Assembly (NCBI GenBank): GCA_020852035.1
Contig: JADZBR010000017.1
Span: 1 to 7,973, forward strand
From: Caulobacteraceae bacterium
GTDB taxonomy: Bacteria > Pseudomonadota > Alphaproteobacteria > Caulobacterales > Caulobacteraceae
Reading direction: 5' to 3'
DNA length: 7,973 bases
Each line of letters opens with the position of its first letter. Positions within the stretch are counted from its first letter, which is position 1. Under the pieces are notes generated by a model, which was not told the origin of the DNA, made no database searches, and saw only the letters and a list, made by a program, of their open reading frames with translations. Below are positions 1 to 7,021 of the stretch, piece by piece. A program made the position numbers and the translations under genes.

Positions 1-1
1 G

Positions 2-1531
2 CACCTCTCGGCCTTCCGCTCGGCCCTGACGCGGATCATCACCGGCTACGCCGACAGCTCCGGGGCGACCAAGCGCGACAAGGTCTCGCTCTCCGGCGAG
101 GACGCCCGCGAGGGCCTGACCTGCGTGCTCTCGGTGAAGGTGCCGGACCCGAAGTTCTCCTCCCAGACCAAGGACAAGCTGGTCTCCTCCGAGGTCCGCC
201 CGGCCGTCGAGGGGCTGGTCGGCGAGGGCCTGGCCGAATGGTTCGAGGAGCCCCCGAACGAGGCCAAGCTGATCGTCTCCAAGATCGCCGAGGCCGCCGC
301 CGCCCGCGAGGCGGCGCGCAAGGCCCGCGAACTGACCCGCCGCAAGTCGGCGCTCGACATCACCTCCCTGCCCGGCAAGCTCGCCGACTGTCAGGAGAAG
401 GACCCGGCGCTCTCCGAGATCTTCCTGGTCGAGGGCGATTCAGCCGGCGGCTCGGCCAAGCAGGCGCGCCACCGCGAGAACCAGGCCGTGCTGCCGCTCA
501 GGGGTAAGATCCTCAACGTCGAGCGGGCGCGGTTCGACAAGATGCTGTCGTCCGAGCAGATCGGCACCCTGATCACCGCGCTGGGCGCCGGCATCGGCCG
601 CGACGACTTCAACATCGACAAGGTCCGCTACCACAAGATCGTCATCATGACGGACGCCGACGTCGACGGCGCCCACATCCGCACGCTCCTGCTGACGTTC
701 TTCTACCGGCAGATGCCGGAGATCATCGAGCGCGGCTACCTCTACATCGCCCAGCCGCCGCTCTACAAAGCCGCCAAGGGCAAGAGCGCGCGCTACCTGA
801 AGGACGACGCCGAGCTGGAAGCCTTCCTGGTCGACGAGGGCGTCGACGGCGCCGCGCTCGACCTCGCCTCCGGTGAGCGCCTGACGGGCCGCGACCTGCT
901 CGACCTCGTGCAGAACTCGCGCGCCGCCAAGGCCAACATCGAGCGCCTCTCGGCCCGCGCCCCGGCCTTCGCCATCGAGCAGGCCGCGCTGGCCGGGCTC
1001 TTCGGCAATTCCGACGACCTCACCGAGGGCGCCCGCCGGCTCGACCTCTACGCGGAGGAGGGCGACGGCGCCTGGGCGGGCGAAGCCGCCGAGGGCGGCG
1101 GCTACGTCTTCTCGCGCGTGCGCCGCGGCGTCTCCGAGCGGGTGGTGCTGGACGAAACCCTGCTGCACGCCGCCGACGCCAGGCGCCTCGCCGAGCGCGC
1201 CACCAAACTCTCAGGGACCTTCTCCGGAATCGCCACCTACCGCCGCCGCGACCGCACCGCGACCGTGCGCGGGCCGCTCGACCTGGTGAACGCGGTGTTC
1301 GAGAACGGCCGCCGGGGCCTCTCCATCCAGCGCTACAAGGGCCTGGGGGAGATGAACCCCGAGCAGCTCTGGGAGACCACCCTCGACGCCGAGGCCCGCA
1401 CCCTGTTGCAGGTCAAGGTCGCCCATGTCGACGAGGCCGACGACATGTTCACCCGCCTGATGGGCGACCTGGTCGAGCCGCGCCGCGAGTTCATCCAGGA
1501 GAACGCCCTGGACGCCGAGGTGGACGTCTAG
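2..1531 (+). CDS. gyrB: DNA gyrase subunit B, 5'-truncated by window edge
   Basis: ATPase subunit of the type IIA topoisomerase that introduces negative supercoils; it acts with GyrA in the cytoplasm. The open frame runs from base 2 to TAG at 1529-1531 and gives 509 residues, so about the first third (most of the GHKL ATPase domain) is missing. Fragment residues 55-57 (QTK) are the transducer loop that contacts ATP. The TOPRIM domain carries EGDSAGGSAKQ from residue 144 (catalytic Glu) and DADVD at 218-222 (metal-binding Asp residues), with PLRGKILNVE between them. Roughly residues 265-430 are the insertion seen in Gram-negative GyrB. The C-terminal QRYKGLGEMNPEQLW starts at residue 443. The HIRTLLLTFFYRQMPE context and the insertion favour GyrB over ParE. 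The protein ends in an ordinary way, ENALDAEVDV. Confidence 0.97.
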   Translation, partial: HLSAFRSALTRIITGYADSSGATKRDKVSLSGEDAREGLTCVLSVKVPDPKFSSQTKDKLVSSEVRPAVEGLVGEGLAEWFEEPPNEAKLIVSKIAEAAAAREAARKARELTRRKSALDITSLPGKLADCQEKDPALSEIFLVEGDSAGGSAKQARHRENQAVLPLRGKILNVERARFDKMLSSEQIGTLITALGAGIGRDDFNIDKVRYHKIVIMTDADVDGAHIRTLLLTFFYRQMPEIIERGYLYIAQPPLYKAAKGKSARYLKDDAELEAFLVDEGVDGAALDLASGERLTGRDLLDLVQNSRAAKANIERLSARAPAFAIEQAALAGLFGNSDDLTEGARRLDLYAEEGDGAWAGEAAEGGGYVFSRVRRGVSERVVLDETLLHAADARRLAERATKLSGTFSGIATYRRRDRTATVRGPLDLVNAVFENGRRGLSIQRYKGLGEMNPEQLWETTLDAEARTLLQVKVAHVDEADDMFTRLMGDLVEPRREFIQENALDAEVDV

Positions 1532-1549
1532 GCGCGAGGCGTTCGCGCC
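1531..1549 (+). terminator. Hairpin at the gyrB stop codon, possible terminator
   Basis: A perfect 7-bp inverted repeat pairs GGCGCGA (1531-1537) with TCGCGCC (1543-1549) around a 5-base loop. It starts on the last base of the gyrB stop codon. No T-run follows, so it is not a classical intrinsic terminator. It may assist termination, protect the 3' end, or be chance in GC-rich DNA. Confidence 0.3.
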
Positions 1550-1555
1550 CGCGCC

Positions 1556-1585
1556 GGCGGGGATAGACGCCGATCCATCCCCGCC
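1556..1585. repeat. 9-bp perfect inverted repeat between gyrB and the lipoprotein gene
   Basis: GGCGGGGAT (1556-1564) and ATCCCCGCC (1577-1585) are perfect reverse complements separated by 12 bases. The RNA could form a strong hairpin in the 95-base gap. No T-tract follows it. It could be a factor-dependent terminator aid for gyrB, an operator for the next gene, or an RNA structure in that gene's leader. The sequence alone does not decide. Confidence 0.45.
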
Positions 1586-1605
1586 TCCACCGCCGGGCCT
1601 AGCCT

Positions 1606-1620
1606 TCCTCCCTCGGAGGA
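1606..1620 (+). promoter_or_regulatory. Shine-Dalgarno of the lipoprotein gene inside a small hairpin
   Basis: GGAGGA at 1615-1620 is a strong Shine-Dalgarno, 6 bases before the ATG at 1627, and it fixes that start. The preceding TCCTCC (1606-1611) is its exact reverse complement, separated by a CTC loop (1612-1614). The ribosome site can therefore be paired in a 6-bp stem with a 3-base loop. Whether this lowers translation in the cell is inference. Confidence 0.5.
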
Positions 1621-1626
1621 CCGGCG

Positions 1627-2334
1627 ATGCGCCCATCGATCATCGCCCTGGCGAGCCTGGCGCTCGCCGGCTGCGCCAATTTCGGCGAGGCCGCCCGCGC
1701 GCGGCTCGGCGCGCCGCCGCCGGTGGCGCTGGAAATCGAGAGCCAGCGACAGGCGAGACGGCTCGACGCCCTGGCCGACTACCTGCGCCGCTACGACCTG
1801 GTGCAGGCTTCCGCCGGCGCGCCGCGGGCCGCCTTCACCCTCGCCGCCCCGGCCGCGACGGCCGAGTTCGCCGCCGCCGACACCGCCGCGACCTACGCCG
1901 GCGCCGACTACCCGACCCTGCTTGCCGCCTACGCCGCCGGCCGTCGCGACCAGGTGGACGGGCTCTGCGCGCGCTACTTCGCCGGCCTGCAGCAACTGGC
2001 CGGCGGCGCCCAGTGGGGCCAGGCCCAGCTCGGCGTCGTCTCGCGGCTGGCCTCGCTGATCATGGGCCTTGCCGGCGCCTCGGCCCGCGACATGGCCCTG
2101 CTCACGGGAGCAAACGCCGCCGTCGGCGACAGCTTCGCCGCCGCCCGCTCGGCGCTCTCGCTGTCGCCGAGCCCCGAGGCCATCCACCGCCTGGTCCGCG
2201 TCCGCCAGGCGCAGGTGCTGGCCGCCGCCCCACCCTTCGCCCGCTTCGAGGACGCCGAACGCCATGCCCGCGCCTACGCTCACCCCTGCACCCCCGGCGG
2301 CATGCGCGAACTGATCGACGACGCCCTGCGCTAA
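1627..2334 (+). CDS. Putative lipoprotein of unknown function
   Basis: The 235-residue product has a short lipoprotein signal peptide: MRPS, a hydrophobic run, then lipobox L13-A14-G15-C16. C16 would be lipidated. Residue 17 is Ala rather than Asp, which favours delivery to the outer membrane if Lol sorting follows the usual rule. The mature part is Ala-rich and mostly helical in character, with no transmembrane segment after the signal. It has two further cysteines, C113 and C221. I recognise no catalytic motif and no named family. The start is well supported by GGAGGA six bases upstream. The gene follows gyrB by 95 bases in the same direction, but hairpins in the gap suggest separate control. 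Its 3' third (from 2102) is overlapped on the other strand by the DUF559 reading frame; the lipobox and Shine-Dalgarno make this strand the firmer call there. Confidence 0.8.
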   Translation: MRPSIIALASLALAGCANFGEAARARLGAPPPVALEIESQRQARRLDALADYLRRYDLVQASAGAPRAAFTLAAPAATAEFAAADTAATYAGADYPTLLAAYAAGRRDQVDGLCARYFAGLQQLAGGAQWGQAQLGVVSRLASLIMGLAGASARDMALLTGANAAVGDSFAAARSALSLSPSPEAIHRLVRVRQAQVLAAAPPFARFEDAERHARAYAHPCTPGGMRELIDDALR

Positions 2335-2650
2335 AACCTTCCCCCAGTATGGGGGAAGGATTTCGAGCCACGGCCAAGATGCCGTGCATCACCTCATCGA
2401 GATTGTTGAAGACCTCGGACGCCTGGATGCGCATCGTCCGCACGCCATGCTGCGCAAGAAACGTATCGCGACGAGCGTCCTGAGACGCCCTATCGATGTG
2501 CGCTAGGCCATCCACCTTGATCGCCAGCCTCACCTCCGGGCAATAGAAATCCAGCACGTACGGATCGAACGGGTGCTGGCGGCGGAACTTCAGCCCATCC
2601 AACTTGCGGCCTTTCAGCCGATTCCACAGCAGATGCTCCGGCGGGCTCAT
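2102..2650 (-). CDS. DUF559 (Vsr-like endonuclease-related) protein, probably degenerate
   Basis: Residues 1-95 match the DUF559 pattern: MSPPEHLLWNRL, then FRRQHP (22-27), YVLDFYCPE (31-39), the VDGLAH block (46-51), and a MRIQASEV strand-helix end. DUF559 proteins are related to Vsr and PD-(D/E)XK nucleases; their cellular role is mostly unproven. From memory the usual text before VDG has Glu, but here residue 45 is Lys, so catalysis is doubtful. The family normally has about 110-140 residues including some residues before MSPPE. Here an in-frame TAG lies three codons upstream, and the frame runs on through a palindrome to 182 residues. Residues after about 96 look like non-genic translation, and the last 233 bases overlap the lipoprotein gene on the opposite strand. 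A weak AGAGG (2657-2661) overlaps the recQ stop, so translation may be coupled to recQ. It could equally be a decaying gene. Confidence 0.6.
   Translation of the reverse strand: MSPPEHLLWNRLKGRKLDGLKFRRQHPFDPYVLDFYCPEVRLAIKVDGLAHIDRASQDARRDTFLAQHGVRTMRIQASEVFNNLDEVMHGILAVARNPSPILGEGFSAGRRRSVRACRRGCRGERRRGHGVRRPRSGRRVGRRPAPAPGGRGPGGGWPRGSATARAPSGRRRSCRRRRRLLP
2337..2359. terminator. Palindrome at convergent gene ends, candidate bidirectional terminator
   Basis: CCTTCCCCC (2337-2345) pairs perfectly with GGGGGAAGG (2351-2359) around loop AGTAT. It begins 2 bases after the lipoprotein TAA. On the + strand it is followed by ATTT. On the - strand it is followed by TTTT, so it could stop transcription from both sides. 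Its stem resembles the CCTTCTCCC/GGGAGAAGG stem at 5123-5146, so it may be a solo member of the same repeat family. On the - strand it lies inside the DUF559 reading frame, where it encodes PSPILGEG. Confidence 0.6.
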
Positions 2651-2659
2651 CGCGCGCCT

Positions 2660-4531
<1,872 letters not shown>

Positions 4532-4538
4532 CGGCGCG

Positions 4539-4567
4539 GTTATGCGACATTGGCCGCGCGGCAACAA
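4539..4567 (-). promoter_or_regulatory. Candidate recQ promoter giving a leaderless transcript
   Basis: On the - strand, TTGTTG (4567-4562) and CATAAC (4544-4539) are separated by exactly 17 bases. The ATG of recQ begins 7 bases after the -10-like box, about where transcription would start. The lack of a purine-rich ribosome site before the ATG fits a leaderless mRNA, which is common in Caulobacter relatives. Both boxes are imperfect matches to consensus. Confidence 0.35.
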
Positions 4568-4580
4568 CCGGAGGTGGGCC

Positions 4581-5000
4581 ATGATCGACGAGCGGATTTC
4601 GACGGCGGCGGAGAAGACTGGACTTTCCGCCGCGCAGGTGCGGACCGCCTTGGCCGGCGCCATGGGGCTGGTCCGCAAGCATGCCGATGGGACGGCGGTG
4701 GAGACGCTGCTGGACAAGGTTCCGGGCCTGGGCGCCCTGGCCGACGAGGGCGCGAAGGGCGGCGGAGGCGGCGGCCTGCTGGGCGGGCTGATGAAGGGCC
4801 TCGGCGGCGCAAGCGGCGGGGCGATGGCCGACGGCATGGCGCTGATCCAGGACCTCGCCAAGGACGGGATCAGCGCCGAGGACCTGAAGCGCCTCGTGCC
4901 CACCGCCACCAAGCTGATCCGCGAGAAGACCGGCCAGGACCTGCTGGGCGACGCCCTGAAGTCGATCCCCGGCGTCGGCGGTCTGCTCAGCCAGGGGTAG
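4581..5000 (+). CDS. Small protein resembling the DUF2267/DUF2780 type, function unknown
   Basis: This is a 139-residue, probably cytoplasmic protein; no signal peptide or membrane segment is seen. The start is set by GGAGGT at 4570-4575, five bases before the ATG at 4581; an in-frame ATG further upstream lies inside recQ and is not used. Residues 1-52 form a helical module ending in ETLLDKVPGLGAL. A Gly-rich linker follows (about 60-82, with runs of Gly plus LLGGLMKGLGG). Residues 84-139 form a second helical module ending in LLGDALKSIPGVGGLL. The two ends are alike (L-x-x-[VI]-P-G-x-G-x-L), so the protein may be an internal duplication joined by the linker. The layout recalls small DUF2267/DUF2780-type proteins, but the assignment is from memory. 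It is divergent from recQ with only 49 bases between the starts. No function can be inferred. Confidence 0.8.
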   Translation: MIDERISTAAEKTGLSAAQVRTALAGAMGLVRKHADGTAVETLLDKVPGLGALADEGAKGGGGGGLLGGLMKGLGGASGGAMADGMALIQDLAKDGISAEDLKRLVPTATKLIREKTGQDLLGDALKSIPGVGGLLSQG

Positions 5001-5005
5001 CGACA

Positions 5006-5146
5006 TCCCTCTCCCGGTCGGGAGAGGGAAACCCGCCGGCGCAGGCGGCGGGAGGGTGAGGGCCTCCGCTTTCTCCGGAAAGGCCGCAAGCCCTCATCCT
5101 CGCCGCGCCTGCGGCGCGTCTTTCCTTCTCCCGAACGGGAGAAGGA
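5006..5146. repeat. Two inverted copies of a palindromic intergenic repeat (REP/BIME-like)
   Basis: The left unit (5006-5063) has a 10-bp stem, TCCCTCTCCC with GGGAGAGGGA (5006-5015/5020-5029). A second stem, CCCGCCG with CGGCGGG (5032-5038/5046-5052), follows, and the unit ends in GAGGGTGAGGGC. The right unit (5090-5146) is the same element on the other strand. It starts GCCCTCATCCTC, contains CGCCGC/GCGGCG (5101-5106/5111-5116), and ends with the 10-bp stem TCCTTCTCCC/GGGAGAAGGA (5123-5132/5137-5146). The inner ends also pair with each other over 12 bases (5052-5063 with 5090-5101, one G-T wobble). Stem changes between copies are compensated on both sides, so folding seems selected. The element fills almost the whole gap between two convergent genes. 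No T-run follows either outer hairpin, so it is not a classical terminator. Confidence 0.85.
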
Positions 5147-6886
5147 CTACTCCGCCGCGATCCTCACGGGCGCGGACTGCGCGCCGCGCAGCAGCCGGCC
5201 GGGGAGGGCGCCGGTCGGCTGGCCGTCTCGGTAGGTCACCTGGCCGGCGACGATCGTCGCGACATAACCGTCCGCCTTCTGGATCAGCCGCCGGCCACCG
5301 GCGGGCAGGTCGTGGGCCACCTGCGGCGCATGCAGCTTCAGCCGGCCGTAGTCGATAACGTTGAGGTCCGCCCGCATGCCCGGCGCCAGCACGCCGCGAT
5401 CATAGAGTCCGACGGCTCTGGCGGTGTCGCGGGTCTGCATGGCGATCATCTTCGCCAGCGGCAGGTGCGGCCCCCGCGTGCGATCGCGCGTCCAGTGGGT
5501 GAGGTTCGAGGTCGGGAAGCTGCCGTCGCAGATCATGCCCACATGGGCCCCGCCGTCGGAGAGGCCGGGCACGGTATCCGGGTGCTGCAGCATCTCGAAG
5601 GAGGGGTCGAGCGAGCCGTCCGCGTAGTTGAGGAACGGGAAGTAGATCATCCCGCGCCCGCCGTTGCGCAGCATGTGGTCGAGCGCCAGTTCGTAGGCCG
5701 GAACGCCGCGCCGGGCGGCGACGGCGCCCAGGGCCTGGTCGGGCGCCTGTTCGTAGTCGGGGTCGTCGCCGAGCAGGAACATGCGGTCCCACAGCATCGG
5801 CGCGGCGGCGGTGAAGCCCTGCTCGGCGGTGGTCGTCTCCGCCAGCAGCGTCGCGCGGATCTCCGGGTCGGAGAGCGCGGCGACCCGCTCGGCCAGCGGT
5901 CGCCCCGCCAGCTCCATGTAGGTCGGATGGTGGGTGAAGGGGTTCAGCGTCAGCTCGAAGCCGAAGAGGATGCCCACCGGCCGCCCGGCCACCTGCGCCT
6001 TCATCGGCAGGCCGGCGGCGTTGGCGTCGGCCAGCAGCTCCAGCAGGCGGCGCCATTGCAGCGGCTCGCGCGGGCTCTGCACCAGGCTGAACGACAGCGG
6101 CCGGCCCGAGCGCTCGACGATGCGGCGCAGCATCGCGAACTCTTCGTCGGCGTCGTTGAAATCCGAGACGAACTGCAGCGTCCCCTTGCCGGCGGCGGCC
6201 AGGCCCATCGCAATGCCGGTCAGCTCCTCCTCGCTGGCGGTGAGGGTCGGCGTCGGCTGGCCGTCGGAGGTGCGGTGGTTGAGCGTGCGGGACGTGGAGA
6301 AGCCCAGCGCCCCGGCTTCGACCGCGCGCTTGGCGATGGCCGCCATCGCATGGATGTCGGCTTCGGTGGCGTCCTCGCGGTTGGCGCCGCGCTCGCCCAT
6401 GACGAAGACCCGCAGGGCCGCGTGCGGCAGCTGGCTGCCGATGTCGACGTCGAAGCGGCGCCCGGCCAGGCTGTCGAGATAGTCCGGATAGCTCTCCCAG
6501 TTCCACGGCAGGCCCTGGCTCAGCACCGGGAAGGGGATGTCCTCGACCCCCTCCATCAGCCGCACCAGCCGGTCGTGATCGCCGGGCTTGCAGGGGGCGA
6601 AGCCGACCCCGCAGTTGCCCATCACCACCGTGGTCACGCCGTGCCAGGAGGAGGGCTGCATCCGCTCGTCCCAGGTCGCCTGGCCGTCGTAGTGGGTGTG
6701 GATGTCGACGAAGCCCGGCGTCACCATCAGGCCGCGCGCATCGATCTCCTCGGCGCCCGTCCCGCGCACCTGGCCGATCTCGGTGATCAGCCCGTCGCTG
6801 ATGGCCACATCGGCCTCGAAAGCCTCGCCGCCCTCCCCGTCGAACACCTGTCCGCCGCGGATCACGAGGTCGTAGGCGCGGTCCAT
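5147..6886 (-). CDS. Amidohydrolase family 3 protein, D-aminoacylase-like
   Basis: The 579 residues belong to the amidohydrolase superfamily, closest to N-acyl-D-amino-acid deacylases, which release D-amino acids from their N-acyl forms. The N-terminal small beta domain (YDLVIRGGQVFDG) leads to TPGFVDIHTHYDGQ, with metal ligands H63 and H65. GNCGVGFAP follows, where C92 matches the metal-ligand Cys of D-aminoacylase. LSDGGAHVGM (D444) supplies the catalytic Asp. The C-terminal part ends the barrel and returns to the beta domain (GVLAPGMRADLNVID, ATIVAGQVTYRDGQPTG). The two histidines that follow the Cys in D-aminoacylase are not evident: the aligned places read LQFVSDFNDADEE and FSLVQSP, so the substrate and even the chemistry are open. 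There is no signal peptide. The start at 6886 is chosen because AAGGGAGG lies five bases upstream; an in-frame ATG at 6919 lacks such a site. The stop abuts the repeat at 5146. Confidence 0.88.
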   Translation of the reverse strand: MDRAYDLVIRGGQVFDGEGGEAFEADVAISDGLITEIGQVRGTGAEEIDARGLMVTPGFVDIHTHYDGQATWDERMQPSSWHGVTTVVMGNCGVGFAPCKPGDHDRLVRLMEGVEDIPFPVLSQGLPWNWESYPDYLDSLAGRRFDVDIGSQLPHAALRVFVMGERGANREDATEADIHAMAAIAKRAVEAGALGFSTSRTLNHRTSDGQPTPTLTASEEELTGIAMGLAAAGKGTLQFVSDFNDADEEFAMLRRIVERSGRPLSFSLVQSPREPLQWRRLLELLADANAAGLPMKAQVAGRPVGILFGFELTLNPFTHHPTYMELAGRPLAERVAALSDPEIRATLLAETTTAEQGFTAAAPMLWDRMFLLGDDPDYEQAPDQALGAVAARRGVPAYELALDHMLRNGGRGMIYFPFLNYADGSLDPSFEMLQHPDTVPGLSDGGAHVGMICDGSFPTSNLTHWTRDRTRGPHLPLAKMIAMQTRDTARAVGLYDRGVLAPGMRADLNVIDYGRLKLHAPQVAHDLPAGGRRLIQKADGYVATIVAGQVTYRDGQPTGALPGRLLRGAQSAPVRIAAE

Positions 6887-6891
6887 GAGCG

Positions 6892-6899
6892 CCTCCCTT
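6892..6899 (-). promoter_or_regulatory. Shine-Dalgarno of the amidohydrolase gene
   Basis: On the - strand AAGGGAGG (6899-6892) stands five bases before the ATG at 6886. It decides in favour of the MDRAYDLV start over an in-frame ATG 33 bases upstream, which would add eleven residues unlike the family N-terminus. Confidence 0.75.
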
Positions 6900-6954
6900 G
6901 ATTGTCTGGTTATGGGCATGATCTTGCCGTCCTGACGCCGCGTGAATCAATACG

Positions 6955-6983
6955 CTGACGCGAGGGTCCGCCTCGGCTATAGG
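6955..6983 (+). promoter_or_regulatory. Candidate sigma-70-type promoter of the thiolase gene
   Basis: CTGACG (6955-6960) matches TTGACG at five of six bases. TATAGG (6978-6983) matches TATAAT at four of six. The spacer is exactly 17 bases. The predicted transcript would start near 6990 and have a leader of about 30 bases containing the Shine-Dalgarno. A second CTGACGC copy lies 23 bases upstream of the -35 box (6932-6938). Confidence 0.5.
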
Positions 6984-7005
6984 TCGCGGACACTTTGTGC
7001 CTTTC

Positions 7006-7012
7006 GGGAGGA
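7006..7012 (+). promoter_or_regulatory. Shine-Dalgarno of the thiolase gene
   Basis: GGGAGGA stands nine bases before the ATG at 7022. It supports that start, which is also where the thiolase N-terminus (REAVVVSYART) begins in the family. Confidence 0.8.
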
Positions 7013-7021
7013 AACCACATT

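Noticed and set aside
1528..2283. - strand open frame opposite the lipoprotein gene
   Set aside because: It is Gly/Arg-rich shadow sequence. The + strand has a lipobox, a Shine-Dalgarno and a proper stop before the palindrome.
4532..5089. Extended N-terminus for RecQ starting at 5089
   Set aside because: The upstream frame is Pro/Ser/Arg-rich, unlike any RecQ, antisense to the gene at 4581-5000, and crosses the repeat. RecQ homology begins right after the ATG at 4531.
5006..5146. CRISPR array or transposon terminal repeats
   Set aside because: There are only two copies, inverted rather than direct, with no spacers and no transposase. The structure fits REP-like intergenic repeats.
5312..6901. 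Long + strand open frame opposite the amidohydrolase
   Set aside because: It is a mirror of the amidohydrolase codon bias, rich in His/Arg/Gly/Val, with no motif and no ribosome site.
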